64,000 nt of DNA from Nilaparvata lugens (GCF_014356525.2 NC_052518.1:5375162-5439161); one strand, 5' to 3'. Numbered from the stretch's first letter, positions 21,420-33,300 are shown. A program made the numbers and translations. Notes: generated by a model from the sequence alone, not told the origin.

Positions 21420-21791
21420 TTATTATAATCCTGATATTTTGTGTACCAATGTGTTGGTTCAGAAATAGGTTCAACTATACCTTCACTGACCATACGTTTC
21501 AATTCTTCTTTCTCCTGTACATGTAATGCCAATGTCACTCTCCTTGGAGACATAACAGTATTGAATGTGATCAGGCCTAGTTTCAACAAAGCATTCCTAT
21601 TCAGAAGAGGCATATTTTGTGATTGTAAAATATAAACATCTTCTTTCAAACACATATTCTTGTAGTTAATGTTCACTGTACTAGCTCCCTCGATATCTAA
21701 TTTTGTTTTTCCAGGTCCAAAAAGTACTTTTTCTGTAGGCTTGATTTTCAGCTTCAAATTATGAGCAAGCTGTTTCCCTAGAAACAGCTAA
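21380..21791 (-). pseudogene. Ty3/gypsy-type pol fragment: protease end and start of reverse transcriptase
   Basis: The minus frame ends a protease-like segment with NRNALLKLGLITFN and enters an RT N-terminus: KEELKRMVSEGIVEPISEP, THW, and finally FRTGIDMR, the family's (R)xxIDxR strand. It then stops at 21380. Gag, the protease active site, the RT catalytic YxDD, RNase H, integrase and LTRs are absent. The fragment begins next to the outer border of the large palindrome. Old, defective insertion. Confidence 0.75.
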
Positions 21792-22117
21792 TAAATGAAT
21801 ACAAAATAATCGTAAATACCGCTACCAAACGGTGAATGTTACGTATACAATGAAATAATGTCAGGTAAATGATAGTTGCCATTGTATAGAAGATTGTGTT
21901 CTGATTGAAATTTGTAAAGTTTATTGTCAAATTCAATGTAAAGTCTTACAAGCGTTAATATGTTCTCTGTTTATTGCGGGTTAATCATGGTGTAAGAGCT
22001 GAAGAAACTAGTTCCTCGTTGTCTTAATAGATATGTGAGTGTGGAGATGTAGAGGATATCTATTTTATTGTAGAGATCATGAAAATTTGCTACATATATT
22101 AATAAATTTGATTTGAT

Positions 22118-22452
22118 ATTCATTCATTCATTTATTGTTTAAAATACTATAATCATAATACAATTATGACATTGGAGGAAAAACTAGGCTGAACCTGTAC
22201 TATTTCTATCCAAAAAATTTTGATAAAATGTTAATGTTGTCCAAAAGATAAGGTTATGTAATCTCACACTGCTTCGTCACTTGATTTTCGGTCCAGGAAT
22301 AATAATTTGGAAATTTTGAAGGTTGATTTTATACTCTAAATAAATCACAGAATGTATCAAAATAAATTAAAAACTTAAAAAATATTGCACTTATTTAAAA
22401 AAATTTGAATAAAGAATCAAAAACCTACTCATTATTTGTTATTTACAGCTGT
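22118..22452 (-). mobile_element. Retroelement insertion within the left palindrome arm
   Basis: The empty site on the other arm reads TTTGATTTGATATAAAAGTGCG when complemented. Here TGATAT occurs on both sides of the insert, giving a 6-bp target duplication. The left edge TCATTCATTCATTTATTG is the complement of a (TGAA)n retro tail, so the element is in reverse orientation. It inserted after the palindrome formed. Confidence 0.8.
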
Positions 22453-22459
22453 CTGATAT

Positions 22460-22626
22460 AAAAGTGCGTACAGATTTATGCGTCACGAACACGCGCATTT
22501 TACTTATCATCAGCTGATTCTATGATTATTATAACTTGATTTTTACAGAAATAGTAATCATAGCATGAGCTGATGAACAATGAAATGAGAGCGCGAGTTC
22601 GTGGCGCATAAGTCTGTAGGCGCCTC
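22460..22626. mobile_element. Hairpin MITE family B, left palindrome arm
   Basis: AAAGTGCGTACAGATTTATG at the left and CATAAGTCTGTAGGCGCCTC at the right are inverted copies, with inner CAGCTGAT motifs pairing across the element. Its mirror copy is at 22982-23147. Confidence 0.85.
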
Positions 22627-22981
22627 AATGTGATGTATTCAACTAATGTCATACTTTGATGTATTCAAGAGCTTTTTCTTATTGAGTTCATTCGAATTAA
22701 CAGTTGATTGAATATAATATGAAATTATGCGTTTCTTCTCACGATTCTTTTCAATCTCCTAAAGCACCGCACACAGACATCGATTTTTGTTGTACGATAT
22801 TTTATATTGTTCGTACAACAAAAATCGATGTCTGTGTGCGGTGCTCTAGGAGATTGAGAAGAATCGTGAGAAGAAACGCATAATTTCATATTATATTTAA
22901 TCAATTGTTAATTCGAATGAACTCAATAAGAAAAAGCTCTTGAATACATCAAAGTATGACATTAGTTAAAAACATCACATT

Positions 22982-23147
22982 GAGGCGCGTACAGACTTAT
23001 GCGCCACGAACTCGCGCTCTCATTTCATTGTTCATCAGCTCATGCTATGATTACTATTTCTGTAAAAATCAAGCTATAATAAGCATAGAATCAGCTGATG
23101 AGAAGTGAATGCGCGTGCTCGTGACGCATAAATCTGTACGCACTTTT
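22982..23147. mobile_element. Hairpin MITE family B, right palindrome arm
   Basis: This is the mirror copy of 22460-22626, beginning GAGGCGCGTACAGACTTATG and ending ATAAATCTGTACGCACTTTT. Its presence in both arms shows the MITE was resident before the inverted duplication. Confidence 0.85.
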
Positions 23148-23458
23148 ATATCAAATCAAATTTATTAATATATGTAACAAATTTTCATGATCTCAACAAT
23201 AAAATAGATATCCTCTTCATCTCCACACTCACATATCTATTAAGACAACGAGGAACTAGTTTCTTCAGCTCTTACACCATGATTAACCCGCAATAAACAG
23301 AGAACATATTAACGCTTGTAAGACTTTAGATTGAATTTGACAATAAACTTTACAAATTTCAATCAGAACACAATCTTCTATACAATGGCAACTATCATTT
23401 ACCTGACATTATTTTATTGTATACGTAACATTCACCGTTTGATAGCGATATTCACGTG

Positions 23459-23871
23459 TATGTGGGGGGGGGGGGCTTAACGAGTAGTCTGCCTCCCCGT
23501 AACAATATTATGCTGCGAAAAACGTAAAATGAGATTCAATCCATTAAATTTATTGATTACAATTAGGAAAGTGTTGGAAAATCAAAGGGTGGACTCATTT
23601 TATATAACAAGCAGGTTATTGTAACCCAAATAACGGGGAATCGATTCCTGTCGGTCATTCACACAATCATGACACTTAACTTCGCGATTTTCCGAATACT
23701 ACATGGTGAATAATTTAAATAAAGATACCGTTCTTCGAGTTCACACATAACATCTATTATAATATTTGCAATCATAATCACACAGATTTGATCAATAAAT
23801 CGTACGAAATTGGATGTCATAGTTGACAATGAGAAGATTCAGTTCTATTGAAGCTAAATAGCTTTTTCCTC
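23459..23871. other. No gene recognised; contains a 12-base G run
   Basis: A run of 12 G occupies 23464-23475 just outside the palindrome. The remainder shows no repeat or coding features. Confidence 0.5.
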
Positions 23872-24612
23872 CACCTACTGTCTAAAGTACTTACTTTACT
23901 CCCTGAAACATAATCCTAAAGTGTCACTTTTTCGCTCTCGGTAGTAAAAAAAACAGAAAAACTCCCTAGGGAGGAAAAGTGACTCCATCTAAATAACATG
24001 GGAAGCATCTCTATTTTAAAAACTTTCATGGTAATAGGTTAGAAGGTCTAAGCATAATAGAGGTGTCTGTCATTGAGTCAACTAAATTCAATACCACAAC
24101 CAGAAATTTGATCAACTCATGAAATATATGTTTGTATGATAATTATTATATTCTTAATATCAGTAGACAATAAAAAATTTATACAATTTTTAAAATATTT
24201 TATTCTATTCAAAATACTAGCCAACAAATATTTTTGATCTGCAATTCAAATCTGAACCGCGTGATCTAGAGTCAGTCATTTTTGGTAGCTGCCCAGCTGA
24301 TATAATTGTTACAACTTTTGCCGATAGATAGCGCAATCGGCAGTGCCAATCAGACGACCGGTTTTTAGGTTTTAGATTTAGGTTATGTTGTTAGGAATCA
24401 TTGTCACCAATACGTCAGTTATTAGAATGATTTTATTTGCAGTTTCTATAAAAAAATGTAGATGGAGGAAAAATGTTGTGTACATCACAAGCGAAAAATA
24501 CTTTTTCTCCCTCAGGAAAATTGCTGCCCTCGGCTTCGCCTCGGGCTTCAAACTTTTCCCACAGGGAGAAAAAGTCGTACTTTTCACTCTAGATATACAA
24601 ATAACTATTTTT
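23872..24612 (+). mobile_element. DNA element family E, plus copy
   Basis: About 740 bp nearly identical to the complement of 39003-39758. The ends are imperfect inverted repeats: AAAGTACTTACTTTACTCCC at the left and the complement of GGGAGAAAAAGTCGTACTTTT at the right. No frame exceeds 90 codons, and those present on both strands (24378-24698) derive from one inverted motif. A non-autonomous element is the likely reading. Confidence 0.8.
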
Positions 24613-24651
24613 TGGATGATCGTTATGTTTTCAAGTGTCATTTGTATTCAA

Positions 24652-25044
24652 AACTAGCAGTTAACCCGCGCTCCGCAAGAGTCTATTTGAAAACTTGACA
24701 AACCGAAAACTCGATCTACTGAAATCTTGAAGAATTTGAAACAGGCCTTTAACCATCCTCGGTAAATTAAGAATCTATATGCGAAATTTCATGTTGATCA
24801 GTTGAGTAGTTGAGACGTGATGATGCGTCATTCGTGAATTTCCTATCCCGTACGTGTATAAGTAAATTCTTTCCTTTATTATATTATAGACTAACAGGTG
24901 ACCCGTGCTCCGCAAGGGACTGATTGAAAACTCGACCTTGAAGTATTCAAAATAGGCCTTCAATCATCGTCAGTAATGATGCGTCATTCGTGGATTTCCT
25001 ATCCCGTACGTGTATAAGTAAATTGTTTCCTTTATTATATTACT
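24652..25044 (+). mobile_element. Two adjacent family G units
   Basis: Units start at about 24655 (AGCAGTTAACCCGCGCTCCG) and 24893 (ACAGGTGACCCGTGCTCCGC). The second is internally deleted, jumping from AAAATAGGCCTTCAATCATC to ATGATGCGTCATTCGTGG. Confidence 0.8.
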
Positions 25045-25700
25045 AGCAGGTAACCCGTGCTCCGCAAGGGTTCATTTTGAAACTTAACTGGAATATTGTA
25101 GAGTTTGAAGTAGGCATAGAACCATCCTCAGTTAATTAAGAAACTATATGCAAAGTTTAAGGTTGATTTCAGTCCAGTAGTTTGGACGTGATGATGCGTC
25201 AAACATAATTTTCATATCCCGTACGTGTATAAGCCAGTTCTTTCCTTTATTATAGTATAGATAAATTATTCAACTTGGAGCTAACCTAATAAAGTGACAT
25301 AACTCAAATCTTGTTCAGCAACCTTCCTCAACTTGATGTCAACCTGACAAAATTGGACTGGCTATTTATTTAGCTACCAATTTTAACCATCTGCTTCGAA
25401 GAGGTAGTCTCTCTAGATGAATGTACCTAGAATACATATTCTACGTACCTTGCTCTAGATTATAGTTCTATATTAACATAGGTATGTATTCATGTCCCAT
25501 GAATTAAATTTCAACATTAATTATGGAAAATCTAGATGGAAAATTGAAATTCGGGCTTCGAGGTGCACGAGATTGATATTTTTAGAATCTATATGCAAAA
25601 TTTGAAGATCTAAATCATTCCCGTTTTTCCGTTATGCAATCCACGAGTTGGCATGTTTCGATGCGAACAAGCACAACTCTACTCTCTCTTATTATATAGA
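25045..25700 (+). mobile_element. Family G, long form
   Basis: It begins CTAGCAGGTAACCCGTGCTC and, unlike the short units, continues past TTCTTTCCTTTATTATAG through CTTCCTCAACTTGATGTCAA to CTCTCTTATTATATAGAT. The same long structure is at 41143-41763, so this roughly 620-650 bp form is probably closer to the complete element. No coding frame. Confidence 0.8.
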
Positions 25701-26507
25701 TTTTATCATTCTAAATTGAACTCGCATCTCAAAAGAGAGGCAAATCAAATGAACATGACAATCGCGAACCAAACTCTAAATTATTGAGGTAACAAACAGC
25801 TAATCCATTTATGCGACGACTTGTGCTTAATTAGAAATATTCAACTTTTTATCCAATATTTTTCCAATTAAAACTTGGATTGGAGATGGAATCATATCTT
25901 CTTTATCAAAGGAATATTCTCACAAGAAGAATAACCTACGGCAATGCTGACCTAATTAACACTTTGTCTCTCCATTTTGCAAGGTTTGTTTATTGTGTTA
26001 TATTCGCAGCACTCCTTGACTTGCAATGAGCTACGTGATATCAAAGACATTTTTTTGAATGAGATACAGAGGAGGTTTATTAGTAAAGTTCCAATGAAGT
26101 AATTAGATGACGAATTCAACTTTGATCTTTGCAAACTCTGTATTGATTGGCAACTTGTCAACATTGATCAGTGTTGATCAATGTTGATGAATCGCTTCGT
26201 TGACAAGTTTAATCATTCGCATTGTTGACGAGTTCATGGAATTTCATCAATGCATCAAATTCAATTCCCATAGGGATTCTTGAAATTTAACCTCTAAAGC
26301 AGCGTTTACATTATTCAAATTTTCTTGAAATCAAGTTTGTATAAAATGAATGTATTTTGCGAACATGAAAACTTGAAATCAAGTTCAAAAGAACGAAAAC
26401 TTGAATCCACTATACCAATGTACTATACCCTTATTAAGTTTTGTTATTTTGTAGACCCTTGAATTCAAGTTTGTATTTTTTGCAAATGGATGTATTTTTG
26501 CTTTTGA
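25701..26507. other. No gene recognised; several short inverted repeats
   Basis: ACATTGATCAGTGTTGATCAATGT-like palindromic text lies at 26160-26190, and AACTTGAAATCAAGTT at 26370-26385. A minus frame of 70 codons (25952-26164) has no features. Confidence 0.45.
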
Positions 26508-26744
26508 TGTAGTTGAGAAGTTTATATTGTGGTAATTATTCATATTAAATAAAAACATACTAAAAAATTACCAAAACCACAGATTTTAGTAAAAAACTGG
26601 TTTCGGTTGTTACACCATTGTCAATCTCTGATAAACTGAAACTAGCAGCAGAAGAATTTATACTAGTAGGTGAGTTCCGCCATTGGTCAAGGACATGAAC
26701 GCCTGCCATTGGCCCAGCTAGACACTCCTCCCACTTAACGGTGC
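26508..26744. mobile_element. Repeat family J
   Basis: TGTAGTTGAGAAGTTTATATTG begins a block shared with 44703 onward. ACTGGTTTCGGTTGTTACAC and TTGTCAATCTCTGATAAACT are shared with both other copies, and the last part (CATTGGTCAAGGACATGAAC to CTCCTCCCACTTAACGG) with 38560-38730. Class unknown. Confidence 0.7.
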
Positions 26745-27585
26745 TCGGTTCTCTCATTGGATGGATGGCCACTTGCACTCAGCTTTGCTAACAAATTTAC
26801 CTGTTAGTTATCTTCTATCTGATAGTTCTCTGTTAGATTTGCTCACCGATAGAGCAAATGATATGAGCTTCCTGATTGTTCGGAGTCCACTTGAGACTGA
26901 AAAAACATTTCTCACTCTCCACCTTTCCTCAAGCACAAGCCTACAGCTCTTCAAAGCATCACCCGCCAAAATATCGAGACTTAACTCGGTTTTAACTCTT
27001 ATTCAAATCCATTCTGATAATTCCAAATAATTTAAAATGGTTGAACGATAGAAAAGATTTATCGAGTCTCTATCGATGGAAAATCGAAAATAAATGAGAA
27101 TATTTTAAGGGTTTGTCAAGTGAGCGAGCATTAAAAGGTATATAGAATAGGCGTAGTGAAGTGTGAAAATGTGGATTCGAATCTCACTGGAAAATTTCCC
27201 TCGCTATCATATTTTTCCAGTTACTGCAACTCGGATTAGATTGTTTGTTATTATTATTTGATTCGCAGCTCTACTTCTTTCCAGCCAGTAGTGGGTGTGT
27301 CAAGTCCATTTCCATTCTACCCTGTAATTTTCGTAATAATGCTGTCTGATATAGCTAGTGGTAACAACACTCAATGATAAATACTTTCATTCAGGTCTCA
27401 TAAAATGTTGCGGAACCTGAACAAAATAATAGATCATAAATAAATAATAGATGATCATAGATCATGAATGAATCTGGCTGGGTGATGAGCTGTAATAGTA
27501 AAGATGGCTTAGGCTGAATGAAATGAGTTACGTTAATTTCGAGTTTAATTGATTATTAATATTGAAATGATAATTATATTAATAC
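26745..27585. other. No gene recognised
   Basis: An 89-codon plus frame (26761-27030) has unremarkable composition and no splice or promoter support. A GGATTCGAATCTC motif at 27174-27186 resembles a tRNA B box, but no A box is found at the right distance. Confidence 0.4.
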
Positions 27586-28495
27586 TAGTAGTTCAGAGAA
27601 CAGTAGAATTCGCTACACTCACTAAAATCACTATTGACACACGCCCGCCTATTCACACACAAACACACATACTAATTGGATTTTGAGTATGATGATATAA
27701 ATGCAATAGGATCGGTGGAGGACGCTGAGAAATGAAAGTTCTTTACATTTTTGAGCTAGGATGCACGGTTAAAGAGATAAAAAATCTGAAACTTGAAATT
27801 TGGATCTTGGGGGGGGGATGATTGAATTATTATAAAAAAATCAAAATTTTCAACATGTTGTAATGTATGAAATAAGACCGCCTTGGAGCGCTGGAAAATA
27901 AAAGTTTTCACTTTTAGCTAGGATGCATGGCTAAAGAGATAAGACATCTGAAACTTGGAATTTGGGACTTTTGGATGGGGGGGGGAATTATCGAATTATA
28001 ATTTTTTAAATTTTGTACATGTGATATATGGAATAAGACCATCTTGGAGCGCTGAAGAATAAAGGTCCTCTACACTTTTGAGCTCGGAAGCACGGTTGAA
28101 AAGATAAAAAGTCTGAAGCTTGGATTGGGACTTGTAAAAAAAAATCGAATTCCAAAATTTTCAACATGTGAAACATGAAATAATACCGCTTTGAAGAGCT
28201 GAGGAGAATGAGCCCAATTTGAACCTGATCTGATGAAGTATTGAAAAGTTAGGTTGATTTTTGGGGAAAAGTTTCCGAATAAAGTGCCGCCATCTTGAAA
28301 CGGGGATGAATTGAAAAATTTTGAATACATACATTTCTGCGCCTTGTTTCAAAGTACTTGTATACTAAATTTTATCCAAATCGGACCAAAACTGCGGCTG
28401 TAACTGCTGTACAAACAGACAAACAAACAAACAGACAAACGCCGATTGACTTGAAACATAGAATTCTCTTCGCTCATTCAATTATAATTAATATT
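27586..28495 (+). mobile_element. Family K element with internal tandem repeats of about 160 bp
   Basis: The left end TAATACTAGTAGTTCAGAGA matches the left end of the minisatellite element at 42452 (TAATACTAGTAGTTCTGTGA). The right end GACTTGAAACATAG...TCTTCGCTCATTCAAT resembles GACTTGAATATTG...CTTCGCTCGGTCAA there. The inside holds three diverged tandem units starting near 27718, 27884 and 28046, each with GGATGCA(C/T)GG and G-rich runs, then a (CAAA/CAGA)n stretch. No protein is credible. Confidence 0.65.
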
Positions 28496-30310
28496 AATAT
28501 GATAAAATATGTGATATGTAATATTTGATATCGGGTTGAGAATGTAGACAATCAGTGTTCAATAATATTTTATATATGTCTGCATCAATATTATTGATTG
28601 ATTTGAAGCTCCATTAAAGCTTTTCAATGTGCAATTCAAAATCTAACGCTTGATTACTACAATGAAAGTCATTAATTTCCCAGACTCGACTGATCAAATT
28701 ACAGTTAACTTTCAGAGTGGAACTTTTCTGAAAGCTCGGAACATTTTCCCCATGAATTGGATAATCAGTGCGAACAATGTCCAAAAGTTAGTTTGAGCTT
28801 TCATTTGTAAATACGTTCTATCTCTGCAATGGATGAGAGTGATTCCAGTTTTTGAATCTCGAACAATGTAAACAGACAATTCAAATTCGTATCTGCAGTG
28901 AGGTTGAAACTATTAACCGGTATAATTGGTCGTGTGAAATACTAAACTGTTGGTTGGAATAAAACCTCAATAAATTCGCATTCAATCGATAATCGATACC
29001 ATCGTGAGGGTACGATATAAGTCAACTGAAAAATCATTTCAGTTTTACAATTTTTAAAAACAAACAAGAGTGTAGGAACACACTTTCAAGAAAGAAACAT
29101 AATTTTATAAATATCAATGGATGAGAATACCTGACTATATAGTTTTCTTTGCATAGAATTCAAATGTAGTTTGTTTTATTCTCGAACTATCGGGTATTTC
29201 ATTCATTTCAATTCATATACAAGCCTTAATCCACTTTGTTCAAATGCATATGAATCGAATTTTTCATTAATGATTATGTTTGTAGAGTGAATATTGATGT
29301 GGAACTTTTTCATAATTGAAGAGACTTGAAATGTTGTCACAAAATCCACTTTATTTCAAATAAAGTCGAATCAAGTGGATTTAAATCAAATAAAGTTAAT
29401 TTTTTGACAACAATTCAAGTCTCTTCAATTCTTCATCGTTCGATATTGATAAATTCATTTTTTCTGCAGTAAAAGATTTGATTTACTTTCTAATAAATCT
29501 CTATTGAAGTGATTATAGGGAGGGAGAAGAGAGAGAGAGAGTGAACTTCTCCCAAAGGTTGAAATGAATGCAGCCAATAAATCAATTAATCCTAAACCAA
29601 ATAATCCTTGGAAATCTTTATTAAATTTTGTGATATTACAAGAATTTGATTATGAAGTGCTAATCTTCACTCCATTTTGTAGGGTAGCTAGGTATCAATA
29701 ATTGTGGGTGTAAACACTAATATATCATTGTCCAACATGCAGAGTTTACAAAATGAAGTAAATATTAATAATACATGAACATTTTTGAGGGTGAAAAGAT
29801 AAACTTAGGATGAACTGTCCCCCTCCTGTAAATACCACCCAACCAACTGGGAACATATGAAAAACACTCAAGACACTCGTAAAATTTGAAAAGTATATTT
29901 ATCTATAAAAATGAATAAATAAATCACCAACCGTCTTGGATGAATACTGTTTTCATTATAAAATCATTTGATCTGATTAGTCGATCCCCGAGCTGCTACT
30001 TATCTGATAATAACTGTACAATTTTCATGATTCAACAATATTTTTCAAAATCCTTCCATTATATACTGGAGTTATTTTGAAATCATCATTATAAGCAAGA
30101 CTTGGAAATTGGATTATTACTATATCGCAAGAGAACTGTCGATTATTTGGAACATTTCTGGAGGAATGGTGACACATTATGCGTTGACCAATCAGAATCG
30201 AGAATGGGCGTGTACTAAATCGTTCTCGCTTGTGATTGGTCAAAGCTGTTTGACACAGTAGTCTGTTGGTGGCAGCACTTACAACGACGATTAACACAAG
30301 GCAAGAGAGA
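28496..30310. other. Long AT-rich stretch with one clear hairpin
   Basis: At 29317-29438 GAAGAGACTTGAAATGTTGTC pairs with GACAACAATTCAAGTCTCTTC around an AATAAAGT-rich centre, probably a small MITE. Nothing else is recognised in this 1.8 kb. Confidence 0.5.
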
Positions 30311-30359
30311 CGAAGAGAAGAAGAAGAAGAAGAAGAAGAAGAAAAAGAAGAAGGAGGAA
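30311..30359. repeat. (GAA)n microsatellite
   Basis: A purine run of mostly GAA repeats; on the minus strand it yields a serine run in a spurious 122-codon frame. Confidence 0.95.
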
Positions 30360-32073
30360 AGAATTCAGTTTTCATGTAGAGAGAAGTCGTCAAAAAATAT
30401 CACAATTTTTAATCCGTAACCTGAGTTTTTAATCGTATTCAAACCAGATTTACTTGACCGAGTTTTCGTTTTGAAGTTCAAGGAAAGCCATCCGGAAGAT
30501 AACTAACGATATTCATTTATAGGTGGAAAAGCATCAAGCTACCTTTCCAATTTTGAATAACTGAAATTGGCGAGGAAATTGCCATCTCCGAATCAGTAAC
30601 TTAATCCGCTTACTAGATTGCGTTGCCGTGACACTCCACTCGCTTCCATTTGCACCTGCTTTTCCATTCACTCTTCAACTTGAATTCGACTTTAAAATCT
30701 CCAAAATCCCTGCTCAGCAAAATGAAATAGCACATTCCTCAACAACAATTAAATCGTGATACCTTTTCAAGATTAATTGTAGCAGAATGCTGGTGGTCTT
30801 ATGTGGATAGAGTTAATCTACTAAGTAAGGAGAACCGTTTTATCAGATAGAGTTATGAATCGAAAGAGAACTTTGAACGTTGAGTTGTAGAAATTCACTG
30901 AAATAAAATACAAGAATATAAATCTTCCAGTAGTGGATTCAACAATGAATGCAATAAAGGAGTTATTTTTCCAAGAATGACTGAACTAGAAAAGTTCAAA
31001 TTCTATTCATATGTTTAGTTGAGAAAGTTTCTTTTCACCGATCTGTCCCTGCGTTTTTTCATCTGATTTCTCAATGAAAGTTCTTCAGTAAAAGCTTAGT
31101 TTCTTTTAAACCGATCTGTCTTTGCGTTTTTAAGCACTTCATCAGATTTCTCAACTAGATTTGTGAAGGTTTGATATAAATGTTGTTCGTTCGATCGTTT
31201 CCGTGTCCAGGTCAGACTAAAAATAAAACAGATCTTAAACATTATATCTATTTACTAGATTTCCATTCGTAAGCCACCATTTCGGCTTTGTCTTTAGCCG
31301 ATATTAACTCCTCAAGCTTACTTGATCGTTGTGGAAGTTTATTACATCATTCCTATGTTGATTAATAAAAATCTGATTAAAAAGCAATGATTCTCATAAT
31401 ATCTCAATCTAGACCTCATAACATATCGATTCTATTTGGAAATCCAACCCTCACTTGAACCCAACGAAAATAGACCTACTGTATACTCATTTATTCAAAG
31501 ATTAGTTGAAAATCAAGAATCATGATTGAAATGGTCTTCTTCAATTCTCCTATTGTAAATTTGCTAACGACGATTTCCTTACTCTAATTTTAGAAGCATC
31601 AATTCGCAATCCGAATCTTGCCCTCTTTTTTCAATCATAATATTCAATTATTCTCTATCTCTCTCTCACACTGATTTTAGTAGCATCAATTTGCAATCCG
31701 CATCTTTTCTTTTTCAATCATAATATTCAATTGTTTTTCATCTCTGTCTTGTGTACTTGAGAACAATCTCTAAATTAGTAACCAGTTGAAGAGAGTAACT
31801 GCACAAGACAAGCGTTGCAGTCTAGTACAAATGATGAATTACTGTCCATTGATATTGTCACGTTATTACTGATCTGGCATTGAATCGATCCACAATGTTC
31901 AAATTGTTATTGATCTCTGCAAATGAATTATGATTGATCGGACACAAGTCTTCCATTATCGGCTAAATGGCTATTAGGCGGCGTAGTAGATGTAGACAAC
32001 GAATACAGCGAAATATAGATCAGTATGTCGCGTAAAGTATATATTACTTACTGTAGGCGCAACGCGTTAAAAA
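30360..32073. other. Long stretch without recognised genes
   Basis: About 1.7 kb. AAACCGATCTGTC(C/T)-type text recurs around 31037 and 31110, and CAATTTGCAATCCG(A/C)ATCTT around 31597 and 31690, suggesting old local duplications of about 75-90 bp. No coding block. Confidence 0.45.
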
Positions 32074-33008
32074 TAGTGGGCCATATGAATAAAGTTGAGC
32101 ATTTGCTTATACTTCTAAAATATGGAGCATTTGCTTCATTTTCTATGAATAAACGTGAGCAAAACCTTTTGCTCATGCTCATCAAAAAAATAGTTTGAGC
32201 ATTTGGTCAAAAGTAAAAGCTTTTGCTCAAAATTGTATGAATAAACTAGAGCATTTGCTCAACTTTTGAAGCAAATGCTTAAAAGAAGGTGAGTCTAGTC
32301 TAGAGCAGCTTACACCTTTTGCTCATAGTAAAATGGCTAACTAATTTGTATGAGGAAGAGGAAACTATACCAGATACGATCACAACCAATAGTTGAGAAT
32401 ACTCTTTTTAGATTCAACCATGATATATCACCATTATCTCTACAAAAGAATAAATACAAAAGATATCCATCACAAAATAGGAAATAGGAATTTAAGAAGA
32501 TGAGAGTGTAGACGATTATAAGCAGCTATTGATATTATAACAATATGCTGAAGATTATTATATAGATGACATTTTTTCACACTATTATTTCAAAATTATT
32601 CTAAACTCAACTAACCTAAAACTCTATTTATAAATAGAAAACAGAGCAGACGACGCAAACACAAGCGGTGCCCCCTACTTGCATATTTAGCGTTCCCGTG
32701 AGCTATAAAACAAAGTAAGGCTACAAAAGCGAATCAGCTGATGAAAAATCTTTAAAATATGTGAGCATTTGCTCCAGAGTTCAGGAGCATATGGAAAGAG
32801 TATAAGGTGAAGCTTATTCATATAAAAATGAGCAAATGCTTTTGCTTCTACCTTTTGCTCATGAGCAAAACCTTGAGTATAAGGTGAAGCTTATTCATAT
32901 AAAAATGAGCAAATGCTTTTGCTTCTACCTTTTGCTCATGAGCAAAACCTTATGCTCCATGATCTTGCTCATGAGTATTTGCTCTGGTTTTATTCATATG
33001 GGCCAGTA
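32074..33008. mobile_element. Family M element: TIRs and a dense GAGCAAATGCT motif
   Basis: The left end TAGTGGGCCATATGAATAAA and the complement of the right end TTTATTCATATGGGCCAGTA form terminal inverted repeats. Inside both ends a 10-12 base motif, GAGCAAATGCT or its complement AGCATTTGCTC, recurs more than ten times in both orientations. A block of about 76 bp with GTATAAGGTGAAGCTTATTC is tandemly doubled at 32798-32950. The overlapping plus frames at 32836-33161 are translations of this doubling. No transposase. Confidence 0.75.
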
Positions 33009-33201
33009 TTTCAACACCAGCGACTCTCAACAAGCTCTGTCTTCTATTTTCCTTCTATTTGCTCACTTATTGTATGTATTATCATATCCAATTGCACTCA
33101 TCGTATTTCCCCGTATTATCGAATTCATTATAACTTATTTCCACAAAAAATAAATACATAATCAATTGCTATAAGAGAAACGAATAAATGAAATATATTT
33201 A

Positions 33202-33290
33202 GATTTTGAACTATTTTTAACGACAATACAGTCAAGTTAACTTAACTTTACTCGAGAACTTGACTGATCGTTAAAAATAGTTCAAAATCG
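33202..33290. repeat. Palindrome, about 90 bp
   Basis: GATTTTGAACTATTTTTAACG pairs with CGTTAAAAATAGTTCAAAATC around a centre rich in GTTAACTTAAC. It directly precedes a family A MITE. Confidence 0.85.
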
Positions 33291-33300
33291 AATAATTAAC

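Larger units (their letters stand above)
21811..23457. repeat. Large palindrome, arms about 650 bp, with an insertion in the left arm
   Basis: The centre is GTTGTACGA (ends 22797), a 13-bp loop and TCGTACAAC (starts 22811). Pairing extends outward through GCACCGCACACAGACATCGA, a family B element in each arm, ACAACGAGGAACTAGTTTC and finally AAACGGTGAATGTTACG near 21830 with its complement near 23430. The arms are nearly identical except for about 335 bp (22118-22452) found only on the left. No coding sequence. Confidence 0.92.

Noticed and set aside
24378..24698. Three overlapping frames on both strands, matched at 39003-39234
   Set aside because: They fall in family E, whose GCCCTCGGCTTCGCC-type inverted motif keeps both strands open; no conserved protein pattern.
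27174..27186. B-box-like GGATTCGAATCTC as evidence of another SINE
   Set aside because: No A box or tail is found at suitable distances; too weak alone.
30025..30393. Serine-rich 122-codon minus frame
   Set aside because: The serine run is the complement of a GAA microsatellite and the rest has no features.
32836..33161. Overlapping plus-strand frames of 105 and 82 codons with duplicated sequence
   Set aside because: They translate the doubled 76-bp block of the family M element in two frames.
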